The notes beneath the pieces were generated by a model. It saw only the letters and a list, made by a program, of their open reading frames with translations, ran no database searches and was not told the origin of the DNA. Positions 49,632 through 58,211 of a DNA stretch of 64,000 nt are shown here, piece by piece. This DNA is from Mycobacterium sp. WUMAC-067 (GTDB taxonomy: Bacteria > Actinomycetota > Actinomycetes > Mycobacteriales > Mycobacteriaceae), in assembly GCF_020217485.1 (NCBI RefSeq), contig NZ_JAEKMI010000009.1:1-64000 (forward strand). The letters are read 5' to 3'. Position 1 is the first letter of the stretch. The number at the start of each line of letters is the position of its first letter. The position numbers and the translations under genes were made by a program.

Positions 49632-51197
49632 CTACGCCAGCCAGGCCGCGGAGTCCGGGGGGAGTTTTCCGTCGAGCAGCGGCGCGCTCGCCAGGATGAG
49701 TTCCCCCGGCGGCAGGGGCGCGGGTTGTGCGCCGCTGTTGAGCGCGCACACCAGGCCGCCGGGACGTCGGAAGGTCACCGCATCGCCGGACGCGTCGAGC
49801 CACTCGACACCGTCGCCGTCGAATTCGACTCGCCGCTTGCGCAATTCGATCGCGCGCCGGAAGAACGACAGCGTCGAGTCGGGATCGGCGCTCTGCTTTT
49901 CGACGGTCAGCGCCGCCCATTGCCTCGGCATCGGCAACCAGGTGTCGGCACACGACGAGAACCCGAACGGGGGATCGTCGCCCGACCACGGGATCGGCAC
50001 CCGGCATTTGTCGCGTCCGCGCTCGGTGTGTCCCGAGCGCTCCCACGTCGGGTCCTGCAGCACCTCGTCGGGCAGCTCGACGTCGGGCAGCCCCAGTTCC
50101 TCGCCGTTGTAGATGAACACCGCGCCCGGCAGGGCGAGCATCACCATCGCCATCGCGCGGGCCCGGCGCAGCCCCAGGTCGCCGCCGCCGTAGCGGGTGA
50201 CCTCGCGGCCGACGTCGTGGTTGGACAGCGTCCAGGTCGGCACGGCGTCTTGCAGGGCGGTGGCGGCCAGCGAGTTCTGGATCGCGTCACGGATCGCGGC
50301 GCCGTCGAAGTCGATCCGCGTCAGCCGGAAATTGAACCCGAGGTGCAGTTCGTCGGGCCGCAGGTACTCCGCCCAGCGGGCGTTGTCGGTGACCCAGACC
50401 TCGCCGACGGTCACCGCCCCGGGATAGTCGTTGATCACCCTGCGGATGTCGCGGTGGATGTCGTGCACGCTCGGGTTGTTGAAGCGCGGGTCGTCGTCGG
50501 TGTGGTGCAACACCTTGGACTCGAGGTCGGGCGAATCCGGCAGGCCGGCCGGCTTGGCCATGCCGTGCGCCACGTCGATGCGAAAACCGTCCACGCCGCG
50601 TTCCAGCCAGAAGCGCAGCGTCTTCTCGAAATCGTCGAAGACGTCCGGGTGCTCCCAGTTGAGGTCCGGCTGCTCGGTGTCGAACAGGTGCAGATACCAC
50701 TGGCCTGGATGGCCGTCGGGTTCGACCACTCGGGTCCACGCCGGTCCGCCGAAGACCGAGGTCCAGTTGTTTGGCGGCAGCTCCCCGTCGGCGCCGCGGC
50801 CGTCGCGGAAGAAGTACCGTTCCCGCGCGTCGGCGCCCGGGCCGGCCGCCAGCGCCGCGGCAAACCACGGATGGGCCGAACTGGTGTGGTTGGGCACCAC
50901 GTCCATGGTGATCTTCATGCCCCGCCGGTGCGCCGCGGCGATCAGCCGTTCGATGGCGGCCATCCCGCCGAACAACGGGTCGATGTCGCGCGGATCGGCG
51001 ACGTCGTAACCGTGGTCGGCCATCGGGGAGACCGTGACCGGGTTGAGCCAGATCGCGTCCACGCCGAGTCGCTCGAGGTGATCCAGGCGGGCCGTCAGCC
51101 CGTCCAGGTCGCCGACGCCGTCGCCGTCGCTGTCGGCGAACGACCTCGGATACACCTGATAAAACACCGCGCTCGACCACCACGCTGCCGGGCTCAT
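49632..51197 (-). CDS. aglA: GH13 alpha-glucosidase AglA
   Basis: A 521-residue cytosolic glycoside hydrolase of family 13, probably acting on maltose-type or sucrose-type alpha-glucosides. Conserved regions: FYQVYPRSFADSDGDGVGDLDGL, region I DVVPNHTSS, region II GFRIDVAHG (nucleophile Asp208), region III VGEVWV (acid/base Glu266), and region IV SNHDVGR (Asp about 328). ATG 51197 follows GGAG; the upstream in-frame ATG is made by tandem repeats and is rejected. Rv2471 is the counterpart. It is downstream of glbO on the same strand. Confidence 0.93.
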   Translation of the reverse strand: MSPAAWWSSAVFYQVYPRSFADSDGDGVGDLDGLTARLDHLERLGVDAIWLNPVTVSPMADHGYDVADPRDIDPLFGGMAAIERLIAAAHRRGMKITMDVVPNHTSSAHPWFAAALAAGPGADARERYFFRDGRGADGELPPNNWTSVFGGPAWTRVVEPDGHPGQWYLHLFDTEQPDLNWEHPDVFDDFEKTLRFWLERGVDGFRIDVAHGMAKPAGLPDSPDLESKVLHHTDDDPRFNNPSVHDIHRDIRRVINDYPGAVTVGEVWVTDNARWAEYLRPDELHLGFNFRLTRIDFDGAAIRDAIQNSLAATALQDAVPTWTLSNHDVGREVTRYGGGDLGLRRARAMAMVMLALPGAVFIYNGEELGLPDVELPDEVLQDPTWERSGHTERGRDKCRVPIPWSGDDPPFGFSSCADTWLPMPRQWAALTVEKQSADPDSTLSFFRRAIELRKRRVEFDGDGVEWLDASGDAVTFRRPGGLVCALNSGAQPAPLPPGELILASAPLLDGKLPPDSAAWLA

Positions 51198-51215
51198 GCT
51201 GCTCCGTTCGGTTCG

Positions 51216-51254
51216 CTGGGCATCAGAACTGGGCATCAGAACTGGGCTTCAAAA
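51216..51254. repeat. 13-bp tandem repeat, three copies
   Basis: The unit CTGGGCATCAGAA occurs twice perfectly (51216-51228, 51229-51241) and a third time with two changes (51242-51254). It lies between aglA and glbO and its third copy overlaps the last two codons and stop of glbO. Copy number may vary between strains. Confidence 0.8.
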
Positions 51255-51644
51255 CGATGAGTTGACCAGTGAATCGGCGGCCATCTCCAGATAGCTGAGC
51301 AACTCGCGGCGGTGCTCGTCGTCGAGTGTCGCCGAATCGATGGAGGCGACGGCCGTGTGCATGCAGCGCAGCCACGCGTCGCGCGCCAGCGGAGTGATCC
51401 GGAACGGGACGTGCCGCATCCGCAGCCGGGGGTGTCCGCGCAGGTCAGAGTAGGTGCGCGGGCCGCCCCAATACTGCTCGAGGAACATCCGCAAGCGCTC
51501 TTCGGCGCCCTCGAGGTCGTCCAGCGGATACAGCTCGCTCAGAATCTCGTCCTCGGGCACCTGAGCGTAAAAGCGCGACACGATCGCGTGGAAAGTCTCG
51601 GCACCGCCGACAGCGTCGTAGAAGGACTGTCCTACCTCATCCAT
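51249..51644 (-). CDS. glbO: Truncated haemoglobin O
   Basis: A 131-residue group II truncated haemoglobin that binds O2 tightly and is linked to respiration and peroxide chemistry. Key residues are visible: B10 Tyr in SRFYAQV, CD1 Tyr in LEQYWGG, proximal F8 His in LRMRHVPF and the group-defining G8 Trp in RDAWLR. Length is standard. The N-terminus is slightly longer ([14 protein letters not shown]) than the [12 protein letters not shown] recall for Rv2470. It is transcribed towards aglA, 51 bp away. Confidence 0.96.
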   Translation of the reverse strand: MDEVGQSFYDAVGGAETFHAIVSRFYAQVPEDEILSELYPLDDLEGAEERLRMFLEQYWGGPRTYSDLRGHPRLRMRHVPFRITPLARDAWLRCMHTAVASIDSATLDDEHRRELLSYLEMAADSLVNSSF

Positions 51645-51788
51645 CGCCGTCCATTGTGGGGCATCGCCGCGGCGGCGAGCGGAGGCGGCCCGATCGCACT
51701 CCTGCTGTTCACCGGCTGGACACGGCGTTTCACCTGCAATAGGGGTGCGATTGGCGACGAATCATGGTGGACTGTTCGCGGAGGATCT

Positions 51789-52439
51789 ATGGCGCAGGGC
51801 AAAAGACGCCGCAGCCACCGCAGTAGTCAGGTGGCCGCGGCAGGGTTAACCGGGCCCACAACCGTGTCATCGCTGCACAGTGTTGAGATCCATCCGCCCG
51901 CCCGCCCGGAGGGCGCTTCCATCTGGAGTCGGCGGCGGGTGCTGCTGCTGAATTCCACCTACGAACCGCTGACCGCGCTGCCGATGCGGCGCGCGATCGT
52001 CATGGTGATCTGCGGCAAGGCCGACGTGGTGCACCACGACCCGGCCGGCCCGGTCATCCACTCGGCGACCAGCTCGATCGTGGTGCCGTCGGTGATTCAG
52101 TTGCGGTCGTACGTCCGCGTCCCCTACCGGGCGCGCGTCCCTATGACCCGCGCCGCGCTGATGCACCGCGACCGGTTTTGCTGTGTCTATTGCGGGGCGA
52201 AGGCGGACACCGTCGACCACGTGGTGCCCCGCAGCCGCGGCGGCGATCATTCCTGGGAGAACTGCGTCGCCTGCTGCTCGACCTGCAACCACCGCAAGGG
52301 CGACAAGCTGCTCAGCGAGCTCGGCTGGGCGCTGCGCCGGCCGCCGATGCCGCCGACGGGGCAGCACTGGCGGCTGTTGTCGACGGTCAAGGAGCTGGAC
52401 CCGGCCTGGGCCCGATACCTCGGTGAAGGCGCCGCCTGA
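51789..52439 (+). CDS. HNH endonuclease family protein
   Basis: A 216-residue protein with a basic N-terminus (MAQGKRRRSHRSS), a central strand set (VLLLNSTYEPLTALPMRRAIVMVICGKADVV) and a C-terminal HNH domain: FCCVYCG ... DHVVPRSRGGDHSWENCVACCSTCNHRKGDK, with two CxxC zinc ligands and the His-Asn-His core. Such stand-alone chromosomal HNH proteins (Rv2469c type) are conserved in actinobacteria; their target is unknown. ATG 51789 follows GGAGG. No toxin, phage or methylase gene is adjacent. Confidence 0.9.
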   Translation: MAQGKRRRSHRSSQVAAAGLTGPTTVSSLHSVEIHPPARPEGASIWSRRRVLLLNSTYEPLTALPMRRAIVMVICGKADVVHHDPAGPVIHSATSSIVVPSVIQLRSYVRVPYRARVPMTRAALMHRDRFCCVYCGAKADTVDHVVPRSRGGDHSWENCVACCSTCNHRKGDKLLSELGWALRRPPMPPTGQHWRLLSTVKELDPAWARYLGEGAA

Positions 52440-52484
52440 GCGCCAATCCGGTGTCCGGGCGCGCCGGCGGATCGCTTGGTGGGA

Positions 52485-52490
52485 TACGGT
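52485..52490 (+). promoter_or_regulatory. -10 element TACGGT of leaderless small membrane gene
   Basis: TACGGT fits TANNNT and lies seven bases before GTG 52498. It selects that GTG over ATG 52507, neither of which has an RBS. Confidence 0.5.
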
Positions 52491-52497
52491 TTGCGTC

Positions 52498-52743
52498 GTG
52501 AGTCCTATGCATCTTCACCTGTTCATCGTCGGCATACCGCTGTTGCTGGTGGTCGCGCTGTCGGTGCTGATCTGGTCCCGCAAGGGGCCGCACCCGGCGT
52601 CCTACAAGTTGGGCGAGAAGTGGACGCATCCGCCGATCCTGTGGGCCGCCATCGGTGAAGAGGTCGGCCACCCCCACGGCGGGCATGGGGGGCACGGCAC
52701 GTCGGAATTCTCGGTCGGAGGTGGCGCCAGTGGCACGTGGTGA
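52498..52743 (+). CDS. Small membrane protein, His/Gly-rich tail (81 aa)
   Basis: One N-terminal helix ([21 protein letters not shown]) is followed by [23 protein letters not shown] and a His/Gly-rich tail ([10 protein letters not shown]). GTG 52498 is supported by the leaderless -10 box; ATG 52507 would trim three residues. The His cluster could bind metal, but this is only a suggestion. The next gene starts inside its 3' end, so the two are probably co-expressed. Confidence 0.75.
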   Translation: MSPMHLHLFIVGIPLLLVVALSVLIWSRKGPHPASYKLGEKWTHPPILWAAIGEEVGHPHGGHGGHGTSEFSVGGGASGTW

Positions 52744-53197
52744 GGTAGCGACGAGGGAACCCGCCGAGCTGCCGTACGGCTCGGTGATCACCACCAGCGG
52801 ACGGATCTCCGGCGTCACCGAGCCCGGCGAACTCTCGGTGCATTTCCCGTTTTCGACCAAAGATCTCGTGGCCGTGGACGACGCGCTGAAATTCGGGTCG
52901 CGGTCCTCCAAGACGCGTTTCGCGATCTACCTGGGCGACCTGGGCAGCGACACGGCCGCGCGGGCCCGCGAGATCCTGGCCGACGTGCCGACGCCGGACA
53001 ATGCGGTGCTGCTGGCCGTCTCGCCCGACCAGAGGGTCATCGAGGTGGTTTACGGGTCCGCCGTCCGCGGGCGCGGCGCCGAGTCGGCCGCACCGCTGGG
53101 TGTCGCCGCCGCCTCCTCGGCATTCGAGCGCGGCGATCTGGTGGACGGGCTGGTCAGCGCGATCCGGGTGCTGAGCGCGGGGATCTCCCCGGCCTAA
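52730..53197 (+). CDS. DUF5130 protein (Rv2468c-like)
   Basis: A 155-residue protein starting at GTG 52730, with GGAGGTG seven bases upstream and a 14-bp overlap with the preceding gene. The core reads [49 protein letters not shown], then a TPM-like fold segment [24 protein letters not shown]5130 domains occur in phosphatase-like or photosystem-repair proteins elsewhere; the mycobacterial role is unknown. Its end overlaps pepN (convergent) by four bases. Confidence 0.85.
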   Translation: MARGEVATREPAELPYGSVITTSGRISGVTEPGELSVHFPFSTKDLVAVDDALKFGSRSSKTRFAIYLGDLGSDTAARAREILADVPTPDNAVLLAVSPDQRVIEVVYGSAVRGRGAESAAPLGVAAASSAFERGDLVDGLVSAIRVLSAGISPA

Positions 53198-55773
53198 GCC
53201 TCGGCGGCGTCGAAACGGCGCGCGCGCAGCGAACGCTTCACCCCGGCCTGGCCCTCGAGCACCAGCCGCCGCAACGCGGCCGGGACCTCGGGGTCGGACA
53301 GGAATTCATCGGCCGCGGCGATGCCGTCCTCGCTGATATCCCAGTGCGGATACAGGCCGATCACCACCGTCTGGGCCACTTCGCTGGATCGGCGCGCCCA
53401 GACCCCGGAGATCGCCTCGAAATACCGCGTGGTGAACGGCTTGAGCAATTCATGCTGGGCCGGCGGGGCGATGCCCGCGATGATCGCGCGGGCGGTGATG
53501 TTGGCCAGGGTGTCGTCCTCGACCACCGTGGTCCACGCCGCCTCCTTGACCTGCAGCTGGGGCCGCGCCGTCGCGGCCTGGGCGCCGTGCCGCTTGCCGG
53601 CGGCGGTCGGGTCGCGCTGAACCTCGGCGTCGATGAACGGTGTCGCCGGTCCCTCGGCGTCGATCTCGCCGGCGGTGGCCAGCGCGGTGACGATCCGCCA
53701 CCGCAGATCCGTGTCGATCTCGAGGCCCGGCAGTCCCAGGTCGGCGGGGGAGCGGTCGAGCAAATCCGCCAGCGCCACGACATGGCGAGTCGACAGGACC
53801 GACGAGCACAGCGTGTTGACGAAGGCGAGCTGGTGATCCGATCCGGGCTGCGCGGCGCGCGCCAATTCCAGCAACCGGTCGGCGAACTGCGGCCAGCCCT
53901 GCTCGCGCGCCCAGCCCGGCTCGGCGTAGGACGCCAGCGCCGTCTGCGCCTGAAGCAGCAGCCGCTGCGCCACCCCGACCTCGGTTTCGGCGTGCACGCC
54001 GCCCGCCACCAGGGCCACGAAATCGCGGGCCCGCAGTTCGGCCTCGCGCGTCATCTCCCAGGCCGCCGACCAGACCAGCGAGCGCGGCAACGGCTCGGCG
54101 ACGTCGGCGATGCGACCCAGCGCGGTGCGCAGCGACTCGGCGTCCAGCCGCAACGAGCAATACGTCAGGTCGTCGTCGTTGACCAGGACCAGCTGGCCCC
54201 GCGAAACACCAACCAGCGCAGGAACTTCCGTCACCGGGCCCTCGACGTCGAGCTCTTCGCGGCGCACCCGGACCAGCTTTCCCGACCCGTCGTCGTCGTA
54301 GATGCCGATGGCCAGCCGGTGCACCCGGGTCTCTCCCGCGCCCGGGGCGGCCCCGCTCTGGGTCACCGCGAACCGCGTGAACCTGCCGTCACCGTCGACG
54401 TCGAAGTCGGGCCGCAGCGTGTTGAGCCCGGTCGTCTTCAGCCACTGCTGACCCCAGTCGGACAGGTCGCGCCCCGACGCTTTCTCCAAAGCGGCGACCA
54501 GATCGTCGAACGTGGCGTTGCCGAACGCGTGGGTGCGGAAGTAGTCGCGCAGCCCGGCCAGGAAGTGCTCCAGCCCGACGTAGGCGACGAACTGCTTGAG
54601 CACCGAAGCGCCCTTGGCGTAGGTGATGCCGTCGAAGTTCACCTCGACGGCGGCCAGGTCCGGGATATCGGCGGCGATCGGATGGGTCGAGGGCAACTGG
54701 TCCTGTCGGTAGGCCCACGACTTCTCGACCGTGGCGAACGTCGTCCAGGCCTCCGTGAATTCGGTTGCCTCGCTTTGGCATAGCACCGACGCGAACGTCG
54801 CGAAGGACTCGTTCAGCCACAGGTCGTCCCACCATGCCATGGTGACCAGGTCCCCGAACCACATGTGCGCCATCTCATGCAGCACGGTCTCGGCGCGCCG
54901 CTCGTAGGACGCCCGGGTGACCTTGCTGCGGAAGACGTAGTCCTCCAGGAAGGTCACCGCGCCCGCGTTTTCCATTGCGCCGGCGTTGAACTCGGGGACG
55001 AACAGCTGATCGTATTTCCCGAAGGCGTAGGGCAAGCCAAAGTTCTTGTGGTAGAAGCCAAATCCCTGCTTGGTCTGGGTGAAAAGCCGCTCGGCATCCA
55101 TGTGTGGCGCCAGCGACGCCCGGCAGTAGATGCCCAGCGGTATTTCGCCGTGTTCGTCGGTGTAGGCGTCCTTCCACTCGGCGTACGGGCCGGCGATCAG
55201 GGCAACCAGATAGGTGCTCATCCGCGGGGTGGTGGCAAAGGTGTGCAGGCCGTCGTTCACCGACACCGTCGCGCCGTTGGAGATCACCTTCCAGTGCTTC
55301 GGTGCGGTCACCCGCATGTCGAAGGTCGCCTTGAGATCGGGCTGGTCGAAGCAGGCGAACATGCGCTTGGCGTCGGCGGTCTCGAATTGCGAGTACAGGT
55401 AGGTCTCGTCGTCGACCGGGTCGACGAACCGATGCAGACCCTCGCCGGTGTTGGAGTAGCGGCAGTCCGCGTCGACCACGACGACGTTGCGGTCGGCCAG
55501 CCCGCGCAAGGCGATGCCGGTCGATTCGTCGTATCCGGAGACGTCGAGGTCGCGGCCGTTGAGCGTGGCGGCGCGCACCGTGTCGGCGGCGATGTCGATG
55601 ACCGTGTCGGCGCCGGCGAGCGCGTCGAACACCACCGTGGTGACCGAGCGGAAGGTCCGTTCGCCGGGACCGCCGTGGGAGTCGGTGAGATCGAGATCGA
55701 TTTGATAGCTGGCGACGGTGATCAGGGAGGCGCGCTCGACGGCTTGTTCGCGGGTCAGGTTGGGGAGTGCCAC
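53194..55773 (-). CDS. pepN: Aminopeptidase N
   Basis: An 859-residue M1-family zinc metallopeptidase that removes N-terminal residues from peptides in the cytosol. It carries the exopeptidase signature NAGAMENAG and the zinc motif [27 protein letters not shown] (HExxH-x18-E) near residue 297-320, followed by an ERAP1-like C-terminal helical domain. The start is GTG 55773. A TAAGTT box six bases upstream (55780-55785) indicates a leaderless mRNA. Rv2467 is the counterpart. Confidence 0.95.
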   Translation of the reverse strand: MALPNLTREQAVERASLITVASYQIDLDLTDSHGGPGERTFRSVTTVVFDALAGADTVIDIAADTVRAATLNGRDLDVSGYDESTGIALRGLADRNVVVVDADCRYSNTGEGLHRFVDPVDDETYLYSQFETADAKRMFACFDQPDLKATFDMRVTAPKHWKVISNGATVSVNDGLHTFATTPRMSTYLVALIAGPYAEWKDAYTDEHGEIPLGIYCRASLAPHMDAERLFTQTKQGFGFYHKNFGLPYAFGKYDQLFVPEFNAGAMENAGAVTFLEDYVFRSKVTRASYERRAETVLHEMAHMWFGDLVTMAWWDDLWLNESFATFASVLCQSEATEFTEAWTTFATVEKSWAYRQDQLPSTHPIAADIPDLAAVEVNFDGITYAKGASVLKQFVAYVGLEHFLAGLRDYFRTHAFGNATFDDLVAALEKASGRDLSDWGQQWLKTTGLNTLRPDFDVDGDGRFTRFAVTQSGAAPGAGETRVHRLAIGIYDDDGSGKLVRVRREELDVEGPVTEVPALVGVSRGQLVLVNDDDLTYCSLRLDAESLRTALGRIADVAEPLPRSLVWSAAWEMTREAELRARDFVALVAGGVHAETEVGVAQRLLLQAQTALASYAEPGWAREQGWPQFADRLLELARAAQPGSDHQLAFVNTLCSSVLSTRHVVALADLLDRSPADLGLPGLEIDTDLRWRIVTALATAGEIDAEGPATPFIDAEVQRDPTAAGKRHGAQAATARPQLQVKEAAWTTVVEDDTLANITARAIIAGIAPPAQHELLKPFTTRYFEAISGVWARRSSEVAQTVVIGLYPHWDISEDGIAAADEFLSDPEVPAALRRLVLEGQAGVKRSLRARRFDAAEA

Positions 55774-55779
55774 GTGTCC

Positions 55780-55785
55780 AACTTA
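55780..55785 (-). promoter_or_regulatory. -10 element TAAGTT of leaderless pepN
   Basis: On the minus strand TAAGTT (TANNNT) stands six bases before the pepN GTG, and no RBS lies in between. Confidence 0.48.
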
Positions 55786-55864
55786 CGGGTTGGGCAACCC
55801 GGGAACAGGAGCGAGAGGCCTACGGTTGTGCAGACCAGACTTGCAACCGACGAGAGGACTCGCC

Positions 55865-56488
55865 ATGCCCGACAACGCGCCCGCGAAGAACAAAGCCGAT
55901 TTCTGGTTCGACCCGCTGTGCCCGTGGGCGTGGATCACCTCGCGCTGGATCCTCGAGGTGGAAAAGGTCCGCGACATCGAGGTGAACTTCCACGTGATGA
56001 GCCTGGCGGTGCTCAACGAAAACCGCGAGGGCCTGCCCGACGAATACCGCGAACGGTTGGCGAAGGCATTCGGTCCGGTGCGGGTGGCGATCGCCGCCGA
56101 ACAGGCCCACGGCGCCGAGGTGCTGGCACCGCTGTACACCGCGATGGGAACCCGGATTCACAACGAGGACAACAAAGAACTGGATGACGTGATCAAGCAG
56201 TCGCTGGCCGAGGTGGGCCTGCCGGCCGAGCTGGCCGACGCCGCGAACAGCGACGCCTACGACGAGGCGCTGCGCAAGAGCCACCACGCCGGGATGGACG
56301 CGGTCGGCGATGACGTCGGCACGCCCACCATCCACGTCAACGATGTGGCGTTTTTCGGTCCGGTGCTCTCCAAGATTCCGCGCGGTGAGGAAGCGGGCAA
56401 GCTGTGGGACGCCTCGGTGGCCTTCGCGTCCTACCCGCACTTCTTCGAGCTCAAGCGCAGCCGCACCGAGAAGCCCGACTTCGCCTAG
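55865..56488 (+). CDS. DsbA-fold mycothiol-dependent nitroreductase homologue (Rv2466c-like)
   Basis: A 207-residue DsbA-family thioredoxin-fold protein. The active site is FDPLCPWAW: Cys19 is present but position 22 is Ala. The cis-Pro loop is GTPTIHVN and the C-terminus is [15 protein letters not shown]. The M. tuberculosis protein, as I recall, has CPWC, is reduced by mycothiol and activates nitro-prodrugs. With only Cys19 this copy must work by a monothiol (mycothionylation) mechanism, if it works. ATG 55865 follows GAGAGG. It is divergent from pepN. Confidence 0.92.
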   Translation: MPDNAPAKNKADFWFDPLCPWAWITSRWILEVEKVRDIEVNFHVMSLAVLNENREGLPDEYRERLAKAFGPVRVAIAAEQAHGAEVLAPLYTAMGTRIHNEDNKELDDVIKQSLAEVGLPAELADAANSDAYDEALRKSHHAGMDAVGDDVGTPTIHVNDVAFFGPVLSKIPRGEEAGKLWDASVAFASYPHFFELKRSRTEKPDFA

Positions 56489-56528
56489 CGCGGTCGGGCC
56501 GTCGCGCGGCTGTGTAAGGATGGCGTCC

Positions 56529-57008
56529 ATGCGCGTCTACCTCGGCTCTGACCACGCCGGATTCGAGCTCAAGCAGCAGATCATCGAGCACCTCGTGAAG
56601 TCCGGCCACGAGCCGATCGATTGCGGCGCCTTCACTTACGACGCCGACGACGACTACCCAGCGTTCTGCATCGCCGCCGCCACGCGCACGGTGGCCGACC
56701 CGGACAGCCTGGGCATCGTGCTGGGCGGGTCGGGCAACGGCGAGCAGATCGCCGCCAACAAGGTCCCCGGGGCGCGGTGCGCGCTGGCCTGGAGCGTCGA
56801 AACCGCGACGCTGGCCCGCGAACACAACAACGCGCAGCTGATCGGCATCGGCGGCCGCATGCACACGGTGGCGGAGGCGCTGGAAATCGTCGACGCCTTC
56901 GTGACCACGCCGTGGTCGAAAGCCGAACGCCACCAACGGCGTATCGACATCCTCGCCGAATACGAACGCACCCACCAAGCCCCGCCGGTGCCCGGCGCGG
57001 CGGGCTGA
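56529..57008 (+). CDS. rpiB: Ribose-5-phosphate isomerase B
   Basis: A 159-residue isomerase that interconverts ribose-5-P and ribulose-5-P. It begins MRVYLGSDHAGFELK and contains the phosphate-binding GGSGNGEQIAANK, where Glu72 corresponds to the catalytic Glu75 of the M. tuberculosis enzyme, and HNNAQLIGIGGR. ATG 56529 has AAGGATGG at a workable distance; ATG 56520 would add MAS and has the AAGG abutting it. It lies 40 bp after the nitroreductase homologue and 18 bp before nei2, so the three are probably one operon. Confidence 0.94.
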   Translation: MRVYLGSDHAGFELKQQIIEHLVKSGHEPIDCGAFTYDADDDYPAFCIAAATRTVADPDSLGIVLGGSGNGEQIAANKVPGARCALAWSVETATLAREHNNAQLIGIGGRMHTVAEALEIVDAFVTTPWSKAERHQRRIDILAEYERTHQAPPVPGAAG

Positions 57009-57026
57009 CGCCGGAAAGGTCTGCGC

Positions 57027-57833
57027 GTGCCCGAAGGGCATACCCTGCACCGGCTGGCCCGGCTGCATCAACGCCGCTACGCCGGCGCGCCCGTGTCGGT
57101 GTCGAGCCCGCAGGGCCGCTTCGCCGATGCGGCCGCGGCGGTCGACGGCCGGGTATTGCAACGCACCAGCGCCTGGGGCAAACACCTGTTTCACCACTAC
57201 GCCGACGGCCCGATCGTGCATGTGCATCTCGGCCTGTACGGCGCCTTCACCGAATGGGAACGTCCCGGCGACGGGTCGTTTCCCGAGGCGGTGGGTCAGG
57301 TGCGGATGCGCATGATCGGCGCCGGCTACGGCACGGACTTGCGCGGCCCGACGGTGTGCGAAGTGATCGACGAAGGGCAGGTCAGCGACGTGCTGGCCCG
57401 GCTGGGTCCCGACCCGTTGCGCGGCGACGCCGATCCGTCGTGGGCGTGGAAACGAATTGCCAAGTCGCGCAGGCCCATTGGCGCGCTGTTGATGGATCAG
57501 GCCGTCATGGCCGGCGTGGGTAACGTCTACCGCAGCGAGTTGCTGTACCGCCACGGCATCGACCCGTTCCGCCCCGGCCGCGACGTCGGCGAGGACGAGT
57601 TCGATGCGGCCTGGACCGATCTGGTGGCACTGATGAAGGTCGGTTTGCGCCGCGGCAAGATCATCGTGGTGCGGCCCGAACACGATCACGGCGCGCCGTC
57701 GTATCGCCCCGACCGCCCCCGCACCTACGTCTACCGGCGTGCCGGCGAACCGTGCCGCGTGTGCAAAGACGCGATCCGCACGACCGTGCTGGAGGGCCGC
57801 AACGTGTTCTGGTGCCCGACCTGCCAAAAATAA
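57027..57833 (+). CDS. nei2: Endonuclease VIII-like DNA glycosylase Nei2
   Basis: A 268-residue Fpg/Nei-family glycosylase/AP lyase that removes oxidised pyrimidines. After Met removal the N-terminus is PEGHTLHR (Pro2 nucleophile, Glu3). The conserved Lys is in AWGKHLFHHY, the H2TH region in DQAVMAGVGNVYRSELLYRHGIDPFRPG, and a zinc finger CRVCKDAI...FWCPTC closes the protein. The start is GTG 57027 with GAAAGG upstream. Rv2464c is the counterpart. Confidence 0.94.
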   Translation: MPEGHTLHRLARLHQRRYAGAPVSVSSPQGRFADAAAAVDGRVLQRTSAWGKHLFHHYADGPIVHVHLGLYGAFTEWERPGDGSFPEAVGQVRMRMIGAGYGTDLRGPTVCEVIDEGQVSDVLARLGPDPLRGDADPSWAWKRIAKSRRPIGALLMDQAVMAGVGNVYRSELLYRHGIDPFRPGRDVGEDEFDAAWTDLVALMKVGLRRGKIIVVRPEHDHGAPSYRPDRPRTYVYRRAGEPCRVCKDAIRTTVLEGRNVFWCPTCQK

Positions 57834-57855
57834 CGGGGAAACATCGCCGCCTCCG

Positions 57856-57869
57856 GTTTGAATTCAAAC
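57856..57869. promoter_or_regulatory. 14-bp perfect palindrome GTTTGAATTCAAAC
   Basis: A perfect AT-rich palindrome in high-GC DNA, ending 22 bp before the ATG of the secreted-protein gene at 57892 and 22 bp after the nei2 stop. It overlaps where a promoter for the secreted protein should be, so a repressor site is possible. Confidence 0.4.
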
Positions 57870-57891
57870 GGGGTGGGCATGTGTTGAGTCC

Positions 57892-58203
57892 ATGAAGACT
57901 CTCGCTCGATCGGCTGCAACGATTTCCGCCATCGCGGGTCTGGGCTTGGCGGGGCTGGGCGTCGCGATCGACGCGCAGGCGCGTCCCGGTCCGTTCCCGC
58001 AGTGGTGCCCCGGTGATTTCTGGGACCCGGGCTGGGGCGACAACTGGGACACCGGGAACTGCCACGACAATTGGCGCGGATCCGGACCTAATCCGTACCT
58101 GAACCCCGGCGGACCCGGCGGTCCCGGTGGGCTGGGCGGGCCAGGTGGTCCCGGCGGCGGCGGTCCGGGCGGTGGTGGACACGGCGGTGGCGGCGGCCAC
58201 TAA
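57892..58203 (+). CDS. Secreted Gly/Pro-rich protein (103 aa)
   Basis: A Sec signal peptide (MKTLARSAATISAIAGLGLAGLGVAIDAQA, cleavage near residue 30) precedes a mature protein with a Trp/Asp motif, WCPGDFWDPGWGDNWDTGNCHDNW, holding two cysteines. The rest is a collagen-like GGPGGPGG stretch ending in His/Gly (GGGGHGGGGGH). Mycobacteria carry several small exported proteins with this WCPG...CHD motif; their function is unknown. The gene stands alone between nei2 and the convergent lipP, and has a palindrome upstream. Confidence 0.8.
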   Translation: MKTLARSAATISAIAGLGLAGLGVAIDAQARPGPFPQWCPGDFWDPGWGDNWDTGNCHDNWRGSGPNPYLNPGGPGGPGGLGGPGGPGGGGPGGGGHGGGGGH

Positions 58204-58211
58204 CGGCGTCG

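Noticed and set aside
51789-52439. HNH protein as part of a restriction or retron-like defence system
   Set aside because: It has no methylase, reverse transcriptase or phage gene nearby and lies in a conserved housekeeping order.
58100-58200. PE_PGRS-like Gly-rich gene
   Set aside because: The protein has a Sec signal and a WCPG...CHD motif with GGPGG repeats and lacks a PE domain.
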